From NCBI RefSeq assembly GCF_030286555.1, contig NZ_JASVWF010000012.1, positions 17,680 through 81,679 of the forward strand: a stretch of 64,000 nt of DNA. The letters are read 5' to 3'. A program made the translations under genes and the position numbers. The notes under the pieces are model-generated. The model did not search any database. It was not told where the DNA came from and saw only the letters and a list, made by a program, of their open reading frames with translations. The stretch is from Actinomycetospora termitidis. Lineage in GTDB: Bacteria > Actinomycetota > Actinomycetes > Mycobacteriales > Pseudonocardiaceae. Shown one piece after another: positions 8,674 through 17,405 of this stretch (the first letter of the stretch is position 1; each line of letters begins with the position of its first letter).

Positions 8674-10293
8674 TCACGAACCGAGTTCGGACTTCACGAC
8701 CTTCCCCGTCTGGTTGCGGGGCAGCTCGTCGACGAACTCCACGTCGCGCGGGGACGCGAAGCGGGCGAGGTGGTTCTTGACGTGGTCGCGGACCTCGTCG
8801 GCGGTCAGCTCCGCGCCGCTCTCCAGCACTAGATAGGCCGCGAGACGCTGGCCGTACTCCTCGTCGTCGACCCCGACGACCGCGGCCTCCTTGACGCCGT
8901 TCATGTCCCCGAGCAGGCCCTCGACCTCGCCGGCGTGGATGTTCTCGCCGCCGGAGACGATCATGTCGTCGGCGCGGCCGGAGATGAACAGCAGGCCGTT
9001 CTCGTCGTAGTGCCCGAGGTCGCCGGTGCCGAGCATGTCGTCGACGACCTCGGTCTCGCCCCGCCCGCCGGTGTAGCCGGTGAAGAGCATGTCGTTCCCG
9101 ACGAAGATGCGGCCGGTCTCGCCGGCCGGGAGCTCCTGGTCGTCGTCCCCCAGGATCTTCACGTCGGTGCCCGCCGGCGGGCGACCAGCCGTGCCCGGTT
9201 CCCGACGGAGCTCCTCGGGCTTCGCGATCGAGGCCCACGAGACCTCGGTGGAGCCGTAGAGCATGTAGAGCTTCTCGCCGAAGGTGTCCAGGAACTCGGT
9301 GACCTTGTGCGGCGGCATCGCCGACCCGGTCGCGGTGACCGTCTTCAGCGCGGACGTGTCGTAGCGGGCGATCACGTCCTCGTCGAGCTCCAGGATGCGC
9401 TGCAACATCACCGGCACCGCGAACATCGACGTGCAGCGGTGGATCGCGAGCTGGCGCAGCGCGTCCTCCGGGTCGAACTTGCGGCGCAGCACCAGCGTCG
9501 AGCCCATGAGCGAGCCGATCTGGAACGCCGCGAAGCCCCAGGTGTGGAAGAGCGGCGCGGACACCAGGGCGGGCTCGCGGGCGGTGAGCGGGATGCGCGA
9601 GAGGATCGCGTTGACCGGGCCGATGCCGTTCGGGGACGGACGCTCGGCGCCCTTCGGCGTCCCGGTCGTCCCCGAGGTGAGCACGATCGTCTTGCCCGTC
9701 GGTGGCTTCGTCGGCAGCTCCTTCGAGCCGTCGACCGCGATGAGCCCCTCCAGGGTGTCGTCGCCCCAGCAGCCGGAGCCCTCGTCCTGCCACGCCCCGA
9801 TGCGCGTGACCGACTCCGGGACCTCCTCGAGCCGGTCGGCGAGGTCGGAGTCGACGACGACGCTGGTCAGCTCCTGCTCCTCGGCCACCGCCTTCATCTG
9901 CCCGGTCGACAGGCCGGTGTTCATCAGGACGACGTCCGCGCCGATCTTCGAGGTCGCGATGATCGTCTCGATCGGGCCGCGGTGGTTGCGGCAGAGCACC
10001 GCGACCTTGCTGCCCGGGCCGACACCGCGGTCGGCCAGCGCCCGGGCGAGCCGGTCGGTGCGCTCGTGGAGCTCGCGGTAGGTCAGCGTGCCGCGGTCGT
10101 CGACGATCGCGATCTGGTCCGGGTGGCGCCACGCGCCGATGGTGTAGGCCGTGGTCGGCGTGAACCCGTACCGGTAGAGCGCGTACGGGAACTTCACCAC
10201 CCGGTGCGGCGCGATCGGCGCGACCACCCCGGCCCCGATCAACAGACGGACACCCGTCGCGAGCTCGGTCGGGGTACCGAAGGGCGTCCTCAC
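8674..10293 (-). CDS. Fatty acyl-CoA synthetase (AMP-forming)
   Basis: This 539-residue member of the ANL superfamily activates a fatty acid with ATP and CoA. It carries the P-loop-like motif TSGTTGTPKG near residue 206-215, the adenine-binding motif YGSTE near 340, the TGDLGHYDENG hinge region near 415, and the C-terminal catalytic Lys in RNQTGKVVKSEL. It most resembles mycobacterial FadD long-chain ligases. Its start overlaps the end of the fatty acyl-CoA reductase by 4 bases (ATGA), indicating translational coupling. The ligase probably supplies acyl-CoA to that reductase. The exact chain length cannot be told. Confidence 0.92.
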   Translation of the reverse strand: MRTPFGTPTELATGVRLLIGAGVVAPIAPHRVVKFPYALYRYGFTPTTAYTIGAWRHPDQIAIVDDRGTLTYRELHERTDRLARALADRGVGPGSKVAVLCRNHRGPIETIIATSKIGADVVLMNTGLSTGQMKAVAEEQELTSVVVDSDLADRLEEVPESVTRIGAWQDEGSGCWGDDTLEGLIAVDGSKELPTKPPTGKTIVLTSGTTGTPKGAERPSPNGIGPVNAILSRIPLTAREPALVSAPLFHTWGFAAFQIGSLMGSTLVLRRKFDPEDALRQLAIHRCTSMFAVPVMLQRILELDEDVIARYDTSALKTVTATGSAMPPHKVTEFLDTFGEKLYMLYGSTEVSWASIAKPEELRREPGTAGRPPAGTDVKILGDDDQELPAGETGRIFVGNDMLFTGYTGGRGETEVVDDMLGTGDLGHYDENGLLFISGRADDMIVSGGENIHAGEVEGLLGDMNGVKEAAVVGVDDEEYGQRLAAYLVLESGAELTADEVRDHVKNHLARFASPRDVEFVDELPRNQTGKVVKSELGS

Positions 10294-12305
10294 CAGTGCA
10301 CTCCAGGAAGCAGTCGGGCAAAGGCCTGCGCGCCCCGGGAGAGGGGACCGGTCTGCAGCGCGCGGTCCTCCCCGGGGGTCTTTCCGTCACTACCCTCACG
10401 CGCCGCCCGTGATTCCGGGAACACGCGATAGGCGATGTGCATGACGACGTCGACGAGCCTCGGGGTCAGCGACGACGAGACCGCGCCGAGCGTGCCGAGG
10501 GCCGTCCCGACGTGCTTGGGTCGGTCGATCAGCGCGTTCACGACCATGTCCGCGGCCTCGTCGGGCGAGAGCGTCGGGAAGGCGTCGTAGATCCGGGTCG
10601 GCGCGATCATGTCCGTGCGGACCAGGGGCATGTGCACCGTCGTGAACGTGACGCCGTCCCCGATCACCTCGGTCGCGACGATCCGCGCCCACGCGTCCAG
10701 CGCCGCCTTCGAGGCGACGTAGGCGGAGAACCGGGGCGGGCCGGTCTGCACGCCGATCGAGGAGATGTCGACGACGTGGCCGAAGCGCCGCTCGATCATG
10801 TGCGGCAGCAGCGCCATCGTCAGGCGGATCGCGCCGAAGTAGTTGATCGCCATCGTGCGCTCGAAGTCGTGGAACCGGTCCAGCTCCAGCTTCACCGAGC
10901 GCCGGATCGAGCGGCCGGCGTTGTTCACGAGCATGTCGATGCCGGTGTCCGGCCCGGCGTGGTCGGCGAGCATCGACTTCACGGTCGCATCGACGGATTC
11001 CGCGTCGGTGATGTCGCAGGAGTAGGCGTGCGCCTGGCCACCCTCGCGCTCGATCTCGGCCTTGACCTCCTCGAGCTCGTCCGAGCGCCGCGCGACCAGC
11101 AGCGGGACCCCGCCGTTGCGGGCGACCCGGATCGCGGTCTCGCGGCCGATGCCGCTGGAGGCTCCGGTGATCACGACCCGGCGGCCGAGCAGGGGCGGAC
11201 CCGGCCGGTCGCGGCGCGCTCGGTTCGGGTCGAGGTGCTCGCGCCAGTACCGGACGAGGACCGGGGCGTAGTCGCCGAACTCGGGCGGCTGGAAGCCGTC
11301 CAGGGCCTGCACGGTCTGCTCGGCCGCGTAGACGCACGGGAAGGTCAGGTGCGGCAGGACCTCCGGCGGGATGTCGAACTCGGCCAGCGCGATGTCGCGG
11401 GCGGACCCGCCGGCGCCGGTGTCGGCGAGCGAGTCGGCAGCGCGAGTCAGGGCCTTCCCGACGGCGGTCGGCAGCACCGGCAGGAGCTTCGGGGCCCCGA
11501 GCGGGCCGGCGAGCGCGTTGTAGATCTCCGACAGCGGCTGGGGGCGCGGGTTCACCAGGTGGAACGCGCGGCCGTCGAGGTCGGGGGTGTGCACCAGGCG
11601 GACCATCGCGTCGGCGACGTAGTCGACCGGGACGATGTTCGTCGCGCCCAGTTCCGGCGCGGGCAGGCGGAGGAATCCCGGGAGCCGGCCGAGGGCGCTG
11701 ATCGCGCCCATCAGGTAGTACGGCCCGTCGATCTTGTCCATCTCGCCGGTCTGCGAGTCACCGACGACGATCGCGGGCCGGTACACACGCCACGCGACCG
11801 TCGACTCCTCGCGGACGATCTTCTCCGCCGCGAACTTCGTCTCGTGGTACGGGTTGCCGAAGCTCTGCCCGAGGTCGAAGTCGTCCTCGGTGAACACGCC
11901 CTCGTGCTCGCCGGCGACCGCGACGCTCGAGACGTGGTGCAGGCAGCGCGCCCCGATCTCGGCGGCGACCGCGACGACGTGGCGCGTCCCGTCCACGTTC
12001 GCGGTGCGGTTGGCCTCCTCGTCGGCCGTGACGTCGTAGATCGCGCCGAGGTGCAGCACGTCGTCGACCTGGCCGGAGAGGTCGTCCACGGTCGCGTCGT
12101 CCAGCCCGAGCCGCGGCGCGGTCAGGTCGCCGGTGACCGGCACCAGCTTGTCCGCGCCGTCCAGCTCGCGCGTCCGCCGGCGCAGCTTCTCCACCGACCC
12201 GCCGCGGACCAGCGCGTAGACCGCCTCGCAGTCCTCGCGCGCCAGGAGCCGGGCGAGGACCGCGCGCCCGAGAAACCCGGTACCGCCGGTAACGAGGTAG
12301 CGCAT
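10290..12305 (-). CDS. Multidomain fatty acyl-CoA reductase (AcrA1-like)
   Basis: This 671-residue protein fuses two NAD(P)-binding SDR domains. The first, extended type, starts MRYLVTGGTGFLGRAVLARL and has HHVSSVAVAGEH and YHETKFAAEKIV (Tyr-x3-Lys). The second, classical type, has VVITGASSGIGRETAIRVA near 410, NNAGRSIRRS, and YVASKAALDAW. This layout matches mycobacterial AcrA1 (Rv3391) and Marinobacter-type FAR enzymes, which reduce acyl-CoA to aldehyde or alcohol. The ATG at 12305 opens the Rossmann strand directly. It heads an operon with the acyl-CoA ligase and an acyl-CoA dehydrogenase homologue. With the WS/DGAT at 51050 it could supply alcohol for wax esters, which is an inference. 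Confidence 0.85.
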   Translation of the reverse strand: MRYLVTGGTGFLGRAVLARLLAREDCEAVYALVRGGSVEKLRRRTRELDGADKLVPVTGDLTAPRLGLDDATVDDLSGQVDDVLHLGAIYDVTADEEANRTANVDGTRHVVAVAAEIGARCLHHVSSVAVAGEHEGVFTEDDFDLGQSFGNPYHETKFAAEKIVREESTVAWRVYRPAIVVGDSQTGEMDKIDGPYYLMGAISALGRLPGFLRLPAPELGATNIVPVDYVADAMVRLVHTPDLDGRAFHLVNPRPQPLSEIYNALAGPLGAPKLLPVLPTAVGKALTRAADSLADTGAGGSARDIALAEFDIPPEVLPHLTFPCVYAAEQTVQALDGFQPPEFGDYAPVLVRYWREHLDPNRARRDRPGPPLLGRRVVITGASSGIGRETAIRVARNGGVPLLVARRSDELEEVKAEIEREGGQAHAYSCDITDAESVDATVKSMLADHAGPDTGIDMLVNNAGRSIRRSVKLELDRFHDFERTMAINYFGAIRLTMALLPHMIERRFGHVVDISSIGVQTGPPRFSAYVASKAALDAWARIVATEVIGDGVTFTTVHMPLVRTDMIAPTRIYDAFPTLSPDEAADMVVNALIDRPKHVGTALGTLGAVSSSLTPRLVDVVMHIAYRVFPESRAAREGSDGKTPGEDRALQTGPLSRGAQAFARLLPGVHW

Positions 12306-12416
12306 GGCGCTGGATCGTGGCACGAGACACCCGAGCGCGCTACGCCGAGTGCACCGTTCGTCGTCGCCCGGCGACCGGTGGTGCGATCGGGGGACGACCG
12401 GAGGCAACCCGGCCGT

Positions 12417-13325
12417 TCACGCGAGCATCGCCCGGCGATAGGCGGTGGGCGTCCGTCCCGTGTGTCGACGCACCAGCTGACCGAACCGGGTCGCGTTCGG
12501 GAACCCCCACCGTCGCGCGATCGACGACACCGGCGTCGCCGCCTCCGCCGGGTCGGCGAGGTCGGCCAGGCACCGTTCCAGACGGCGGGTGCGGATGGTC
12601 CCGGCCGGGGTGCGGCCTGCCTCGGCGAGCACGGCGTGCAGGTGGCGCGGCGAGACGAACAGCGCGGCCGCGGCCGAGCGGGGCGTGAGGTCCACCTCGG
12701 CGAGGTGGGCCTCGACGTGCTCGTCGAACGCGGCGCGCAGGCCCTCGTGCGGGTCGTCCGGGACGAGCAGGCCGCGCCGGCCGAGCTCGTCGTCGAACAG
12801 GGTGCGCGCGAGCTCCACGGCCTGCTGGGCCGCGAGCCCGGCGCCCGCGCCCGTCGAGGACTGCAGGCCGGTCAGCAGGCCGGCCACCGCGGGCGCGAGA
12901 CCGTGCGCGCCGCGCAGGGTCGTGGCGGTCAGCGGGTCGGGGCGCCGGTGCGCGCCCGGACCGGTCGTCGGGAACCGGAAACACAGGCTGCGGTAGCCCG
13001 CGGCCGCGACGATCTCGACCGGGCGGGCGGAGTCGTAGAAGACCAGGTCACCGGGCCCGACGATCGCGGTGCGGCCGTCCTGGCGGAACTCCGCGCCGCC
13101 CTCGAGCTGCAGCGAGAGCAGCGTCTCCGCGGAGGCGTGCGCGGCGATGTGCTCGCGGGCGCGCACCGCGACGTGCGGGTGGGCGACCATCGCGATCAGC
13201 GAGGTCGGCCCGAGCCGGCGCGTCGTCACCCGCCCGCGGAAGCGCTCGGGGCGGGAGAACGAGAAGTCCGCGGCGACGAGGGCGTCCGACACCACGTCGG
13301 ACCAGGCGGTCGCGTCGGCGTCCAT
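12417..13325 (-). CDS. AraC-family transcription regulator
   Basis: This 302-residue protein has a C-terminal AraC/XylS DNA-binding domain: AAALFVSPRHLHAVLAEAGR (first helix-turn-helix), then SSIARRWGFPNATRFGQLVR and RRHTGRTPTAYRRAML (second helix-turn-helix and family signature). The N-terminal half looks like a cupin-type ligand domain of the NphR/feaR group (LLSLQLEGGAEFRQDGRTAI, then VGPGDLVFYDSARP). It is divergent from a flavin monooxygenase homologue at 13409 with 83 bases between the starts and is the likely activator of that gene. The ATG at 13325 is chosen because upstream codons are not protein-like. Confidence 0.9.
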   Translation of the reverse strand: MDADATAWSDVVSDALVAADFSFSRPERFRGRVTTRRLGPTSLIAMVAHPHVAVRAREHIAAHASAETLLSLQLEGGAEFRQDGRTAIVGPGDLVFYDSARPVEIVAAAGYRSLCFRFPTTGPGAHRRPDPLTATTLRGAHGLAPAVAGLLTGLQSSTGAGAGLAAQQAVELARTLFDDELGRRGLLVPDDPHEGLRAAFDEHVEAHLAEVDLTPRSAAAALFVSPRHLHAVLAEAGRTPAGTIRTRRLERCLADLADPAEAATPVSSIARRWGFPNATRFGQLVRRHTGRTPTAYRRAMLA

Positions 13326-13408
13326 GTCCCCACCTCGTGCGCCCGTCGGAGAGGCCCGTGCACTGTAGCGAGAGCCCTGAGACGCACGCCACACCTAGCG
13401 TCGGGGTC

Positions 13409-14587
13409 ATGACCGAGCAGCTCACCCGCCCCGGCCTGCACGTCGGCGACGACGCCGCGATCCTCGCCCGCCTCGAGGCCCTCGACCCGCTGCTGCGCGA
13501 CGAGGCCGACGCCGTCGAGACCGGCGGCCGCCTCACCCCGCGGGTGGTGGAAGCCCTCGAGGACGCGGGCGCGTTCGACGTCGGGATGCCGGCCGAGCTC
13601 GGCGGGCCGGAGTTCACGCCCAGCCAGCTGATCCGGGCCGTCGAGACCGTGTCGCGCGCCGACGCCTCGACCGGCTGGGTCGTCATGACGCTGCAGATGG
13701 TCGCGGGGACCACGGTCGCCTATCTGGGCGCGGACACCGTCGCGGACATGCTCGACGGCGGCCACCGGATCCTGGCGGCCGGGCAGGGCACGCGGCCGGG
13801 CCGCGCGCGGGCGGTCCCGGGCGGCTACCGCGTGTCCGGGTCCTGGCAGTTCGCCTCCGGGTTGCTGCACTGCAGCCACGTGCACACCGCGGCGATCGTC
13901 GAGGAGACCGGCGAGGCGCTCGTGTTCACCCTGCCCAAGGATGAGGCGTCCCTGGTGGAGAACTGGGACGTCATGGGCCTGCGCGGCACCGGCAGCATCG
14001 ACTACCACCTCGACGACGTGTTCGTCCCGGCCGCGCGGACCTACGTCGCGACCACCACCGAGCCCCTCGTCGGCGGGGCCGTCTACCGGTGCGGCCTGGC
14101 GAACATGGCCGGCATCTGCCACGCGGGCTGGGCGCTCGGGGTGGGGCGACGGCTGCTCGACGAGATGTCCGCACTCGCCGTCGCGAAGAGCGGGACGTAC
14201 CGGGCGGGCGTCGACACGACGGAGTTCCACGCCGCCTACGCCCGGGCGGAGGCGACGTTGCGCGCGGCGCGGGCGTGGACGTTCGAGGTGTGGGCCGACA
14301 ACGAGGCCACGCTCGCGACCGGCTCCCCGCTCACCACCGACCAGGAGACCCTCACCCGCCTCGCCCTCGCGTCGACGACGGAGGCGGCGCTCGAGGTCGG
14401 CCAGACGGTCTACCGGTGGGCCGGGACGACCGCGCTGCGCTCCGGACCGCTCAACCGCGTCTTCCGCGACCTGCACGGGGGAACGCAGCACGTCACGTCC
14501 GGACCCGCCGTCGTGCAGGGGGCCGGGAAGCGGTTGGCCGGGCTCGCGCCGGACGCGCGGTGGGTGTTCCTGGACCTGGTGGAGTGA
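13409..14587 (+). CDS. Acyl-CoA dehydrogenase-fold flavin monooxygenase (HsaA-like)
   Basis: This 392-residue protein resembles the group D two-component flavin monooxygenases (HsaA, HpaB-type, pigment-production hydroxylases) that use the acyl-CoA dehydrogenase fold and reduced FMN/FAD from a partner reductase. Visible features are FDVGMPAELGGPEFTPSQLI, SRADASTGWVVMTLQMVAG, the FAD region GGYRVSGSWQFASGLLHCSH, VMGLRGTGSIDY and the C-terminal RDLHGGTQHVTSG. The likely substrate is an aromatic or steroid-type ring, not identifiable here. No reductase partner is adjacent. It is divergent from an AraC regulator, its probable controller. A TAGCGT box seven bases before the ATG suggests a leaderless mRNA. 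Confidence 0.75.
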   Translation: MTEQLTRPGLHVGDDAAILARLEALDPLLRDEADAVETGGRLTPRVVEALEDAGAFDVGMPAELGGPEFTPSQLIRAVETVSRADASTGWVVMTLQMVAGTTVAYLGADTVADMLDGGHRILAAGQGTRPGRARAVPGGYRVSGSWQFASGLLHCSHVHTAAIVEETGEALVFTLPKDEASLVENWDVMGLRGTGSIDYHLDDVFVPAARTYVATTTEPLVGGAVYRCGLANMAGICHAGWALGVGRRLLDEMSALAVAKSGTYRAGVDTTEFHAAYARAEATLRAARAWTFEVWADNEATLATGSPLTTDQETLTRLALASTTEAALEVGQTVYRWAGTTALRSGPLNRVFRDLHGGTQHVTSGPAVVQGAGKRLAGLAPDARWVFLDLVE

Positions 14588-14591
14588 GCGC

Positions 14592-14786
14592 CTAACGGTC
14601 CTCGTCGGCCATCTTCTCGACCTCGTCCGCTGTCTGGTCGTCCTTGGCGACGGCCTCGATGCGGTCCTTGGTCTGGTCGGAGTCGTCGCGGTCCGGGTCG
14701 AGCCCGGTCAGCGCCTCCTCGGTGCCCTCGTACTCGTTCACGTACTGCTGCTCGAGGTCCGCGGCGCGCTGCGAGGGGTCGCTCAT
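14592..14786 (-). CDS. Small acidic hydrophilic protein
   Basis: This 64-residue protein, with no Cys or Trp and very rich in Asp, Glu, Gln and Lys, begins MSDPSQRAADLEQQYVNEYE and ends EKMADEDR. It is predicted soluble, charged and mostly helical or disordered. I do not recognise a named family; similar small hydrophilic proteins are common in actinobacteria. Its stop lies 4 bases from the stop of the convergent monooxygenase gene. The ATG at 14786 is followed by clean codon usage, whereas the longer open frame upstream is the shadow of the ligase gene. Confidence 0.6.
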   Translation of the reverse strand: MSDPSQRAADLEQQYVNEYEGTEEALTGLDPDRDDSDQTKDRIEAVAKDDQTADEVEKMADEDR

Positions 14787-14873
14787 GCCGTCGGATTGTC
14801 GTTCCTGACGACCGGTGGCGCAGGTCGGGTGATCGGGCTCGCCCCCGGGCGGCCGACCGGGTAGGGAAGGCCC

Positions 14874-15872
14874 GTGGTCGACCTCGCGAACCTCCCGCCG
14901 GACCAGGTGCGTGCGCTGCGCCGTGCCCCGGACGCCGGGTTCCGCCCGCCGATGCTCGCGACCCTCTCGAAGCCGGTCGACCCGCCGCCCCCGCGGGCGG
15001 GCTGGACGTTCGAGCGCAAGCTCGACGGCGTGCGGGTGATCGCGACCCGGGAGCGGGGGGAGCGGCCGCGGCTGTGGAGCCGCAACCACAAGCCGGCGGA
15101 CGCGAGCTACCCGGAGGTCGTCGACGCCCTGGACGCGGCCGGGCCGGACCGGTTCGTGCTCGACGGGGAGATCATCGCCGCCGACGGCCGGTTCGGGTCG
15201 CTGCAGGCGCGGATGCACCTGTCCGACGAGCGCCGGGCCCGGGCGACCGGCGTGGCGATCGAGTGCCACCTCTTCGACCTGCTGGTCCTCGACGACCTCG
15301 ACGTCACCCGCCTCCCGCTGGGCACGCGGCGGGCCCTGCTGGAGACGGTCGTGCGGCCGGACCCGCCGGTCCTGGTGATCTCCCCGGTGCTCGACGGCGA
15401 TCCGTTGCAGCTCCGCAACGCGGCGTGCGCCGACGGGTGGGAGGGGCTGATCGCGAAGCGCCTCGACGCCCCGTACACCGAGGGTCGCAGCCACGACTGG
15501 CTCAAGCTCAAGTGCGTCCGCGACCAGGAGTTCGTCATCGGCGGGTGGACCGACCCGGCCGGGTCGCGCAGCGTCCTCGGAGCGCTGCTCGTGGGCTACT
15601 ACGACGGCGGGGTGCTCCGCTACGCCGGGAAGGTCGGGACCGGGTTCGACGATGCGGCGCTGAAGCTGCTGCGCTCCCGGCTCGACCCGCTGGCCACCGA
15701 CGAGGACCCGTTCTCCGACGCCCCCCGCGAGCGCGGCCGGCACTTCGTGCGCCCGGAGCTGGTGTGCCAGGTCGGGTTCGGCGAGTGGACCTCCGACGGC
15801 CGCCTCCGCCACCCCCGATACCAGGGGCTGCGGGAGGACAAGGCGGCCCGCGAGGTGGTGCGGGAGATCTGA
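14874..15872 (+). CDS. ATP-dependent DNA ligase (LigC/LigD ligase-domain type)
   Basis: This 332-residue protein has the nucleotidyltransferase motifs of ATP-dependent DNA ligases. Motif I is ERKLDGVRV with the adenylated Lys at residue 49. Motif III is FVLDGEIIA, motif IV EGLIAKRL and motif V WLKLKC near 218, followed by an OB-fold (KLKCVRDQEFVIGGWTDP, LLVGYYDGGVLRYAGKVGTG). It is the ligase module alone, without the polymerase and nuclease domains of full LigD, so a repair or NHEJ accessory role is likely. The start is GTG at 14874 with GGAAGG just upstream. No Ku gene is in the window. The stop codon lies within a large hairpin shared with the convergent gene. Confidence 0.9.
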   Translation: MVDLANLPPDQVRALRRAPDAGFRPPMLATLSKPVDPPPPRAGWTFERKLDGVRVIATRERGERPRLWSRNHKPADASYPEVVDALDAAGPDRFVLDGEIIAADGRFGSLQARMHLSDERRARATGVAIECHLFDLLVLDDLDVTRLPLGTRRALLETVVRPDPPVLVISPVLDGDPLQLRNAACADGWEGLIAKRLDAPYTEGRSHDWLKLKCVRDQEFVIGGWTDPAGSRSVLGALLVGYYDGGVLRYAGKVGTGFDDAALKLLRSRLDPLATDEDPFSDAPRERGRHFVRPELVCQVGFGEWTSDGRLRHPRYQGLREDKAAREVVREI

Positions 15873-15944
15873 TGTGGCCTGCGGCCAGGTGAGCACTTGG
15901 TGGGGCTATAGCCCCACTAAATGCTCACCTGGCGCAGCCACATC
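15871..15944. terminator. Large bidirectional hairpin spanning two stop codons
   Basis: Nested arms pair across 74 bases: GATGTGGC with GCCACATC (8 bp), GCCAGGTGAGCA with TGCTCACCTGGC (12 bp), and GTGGGGC with GCCCCAC (7 bp) around a TATA loop. The outer arms begin inside the TGA of the ligase gene and reach the first base of the TAG of the convergent gene. No U-run follows. It is likely a bidirectional terminator or mRNA-end stabiliser. Confidence 0.75.
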
Positions 15945-16819
15945 TAGGGGTGCCGCGCGTACGCGTCCATCACGCAGTAGACGCAGTAGGCGGCGAAGCC
16001 CAGGGCGGCGACGACGAACATCGCAGCACCGACCGTGTACGACGCCATCGTGCGCAGGGCGATGTCGACGCCGCCGATGCGGTCCGGGTCGTCGTTGATC
16101 GCCGCGGCCACCGTCAGGACCCCGACGACCCCGAACGTGATCGCCCGCGTCAGGTTCCCGACCGACCCCGTGACCAGCGTCAGCCTCCGCCGGTATCCCG
16201 CGAGCTTCTCGGGCACCAGGTCGCCCATGAACGTCGCGCGGACCCCGGTGTAGGTCATCGAGACGAACATCCCGACGGCGACCAGACCGATGACCGCGAC
16301 GAGCCACCGCCCGCCCGGGTAGGCGAAGACGTCACGCACGGTCTCCTGGAAGGCGTTGCGACGGCCCTGCAGGCGGGTCGCGAACTCCGCGGCGATGTAG
16401 GCCACGGACAGCACGCCCAGGGCCTTCGCCCCCGCGCCGAGCCGCTTGCGCCACCGCTCCTCGGGCCGGGCCCACCGGAACCCGACCGCGGCAGCTCGGA
16501 TCTGCCAGAACGCGAAGGCCACCAGCGCGATCGCCGCGGCGGCGAGCAGCCAGCGCCCGAAGAACCCGCCGCCGGCGGCGACGAGCGAGACGGCACCGCG
16601 CGGGTCGGCGTGCCCGTCCTCGCCGTGGCTCGAGCGGGGTCCGAGTGCGGCGATCCGGACGGCGAGCACTGCGATCCCGAGGTGCACCAGCCCGTAGGCC
16701 ACGAGGCCGACCCGCCCGATCGACTCCACCCAGGCGGGGGCGTCGCGCAGGTCGTCGGCGTCGTCAGATCGGTCGAGCACGGGCCCCTCGTCCACGGTCG
16801 AGGCGGGCACGATGCTCAT
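15944..16819 (-). CDS. DUF1206 membrane protein
   Basis: This 290-residue protein has about six hydrophobic segments arranged as three similar two-helix units, characteristic of DUF1206. Key segments are GRVGLVAYGLVHLGIAVLAV near 55, LLAAAAIALVAFAFWQIRAA near 105, GVLSVAYIAAEFATR, LVAVIGLVAVGMFVSMTYTG and a C-terminal pair ending YCVYCVMDAYARHP. The family is common in actinobacteria, located in the cytoplasmic membrane, and of unknown function. The ATG at 16819 (MSIVPASTVDEG) is chosen over a longer frame lacking coding character. It converges with the DNA ligase gene across a large hairpin. Confidence 0.85.
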   Translation of the reverse strand: MSIVPASTVDEGPVLDRSDDADDLRDAPAWVESIGRVGLVAYGLVHLGIAVLAVRIAALGPRSSHGEDGHADPRGAVSLVAAGGGFFGRWLLAAAAIALVAFAFWQIRAAAVGFRWARPEERWRKRLGAGAKALGVLSVAYIAAEFATRLQGRRNAFQETVRDVFAYPGGRWLVAVIGLVAVGMFVSMTYTGVRATFMGDLVPEKLAGYRRRLTLVTGSVGNLTRAITFGVVGVLTVAAAINDDPDRIGGVDIALRTMASYTVGAAMFVVAALGFAAYCVYCVMDAYARHP

Positions 16820-16901
16820 GACGACAGTGGTACCCCCGCGCTGCGGATCTGTCGCTGTGGGGCACCTGTGAGGTGTGGCGCACACCCGTCCGGAACGACG
16901 A

Positions 16902-16934
16902 ACGCCCCGCCCCCGGGAGTCCGGGGACGGGGCG
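16902..16934 (-). terminator. GC-rich terminator hairpin
   Basis: ACGCCCCG and CCCCGG pair with CCGGGG and CGGGGCGT around a GAGT loop, with one unpaired base in each arm. It lies 20 bases downstream of the secreted-protein gene stop at 16955. There is no U-tract, which is usual for intrinsic terminators in high-GC actinobacteria. Confidence 0.7.
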
Positions 16935-16954
16935 TCCGTCGTCTCGCTGCGGTG

Positions 16955-17329
16955 CTACAGCCCGCCGAGCCCGCCGCCGAGCACGGCCCCGAGCGGGGCG
17001 GTGAGCACGTCGAGCGGCGAGCCGCCGCCCTGCTGCTGGGCCGCGGCCTGGCCGGCACCCGTGACGTCGTCGGTGCCCTGCTGGTCGTCCGAGCCCTGCT
17101 CCTCGTCGGACCCCTGCTGCTGGTCCTCGGAGTCCGACCCCTGCTGGTCGTCCGAGCTCTGGTCGCCCGAGCTCTGCTGCTGCGACGCCGAGTCGATCGA
17201 GTCGGTCTCGGTCGGGGCCGCCGACGCGGTGCCCGCGCCGAGCGCGGCCGTCGCGGCACCGAGGACGAGGACGCCCGCGGCGCGGCGGCGCCAGGCCGAG
17301 GTCGTGTCCTGGTCGAGGTCGTGAGTCAT
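16955..17329 (-). CDS. Small secreted Gln/Ser/Asp-rich protein
   Basis: This 124-residue protein has a signal-like N-terminus: WRRRAAGVLVLGAATAALGA then GTASAAP, with a likely cleavage at ASA-AP near residue 37. The mature part is low complexity, dominated by Gln, Ser, Asp and Glu with repeated DDQQGSD-like units, ending in a Gly/Leu-rich tail (PLGAVLGGGLGGL). It is probably exported by Sec and either cell-wall associated or free. I do not recognise the family. GGAGAAGCGC precedes the ATG at 17329, and a terminator hairpin follows the stop. The C-terminal Gly/Leu-rich segment might contact the envelope, but this is a guess. Confidence 0.7.
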   Translation of the reverse strand: MTHDLDQDTTSAWRRRAAGVLVLGAATAALGAGTASAAPTETDSIDSASQQQSSGDQSSDDQQGSDSEDQQQGSDEEQGSDDQQGTDDVTGAGQAAAQQQGGGSPLDVLTAPLGAVLGGGLGGL

Positions 17330-17405
17330 GCGCTTCTCCGTTCCCGTTGGGGGAGCACTCCGGGTGGTCGAGCGCCGGCAACCTAACAGAGCAATCACGG
17401 CGAGA

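Noticed and set aside
10437..13412. Very long plus-strand open frame opposite the reductase and AraC genes
   Set aside because: It is Arg/Val/Gly-rich without motifs, and lies antisense to two well-supported genes. In DNA of this GC content such shadows are expected. The same applies to other long antisense frames, for example 44631-48056 and 57434-60223.
16830..16835. GGGTAC before the DUF1206 gene as a SigF promoter
   Set aside because: No GTTT-like box lies 14-16 bases upstream; the spacing partner is a poor match.
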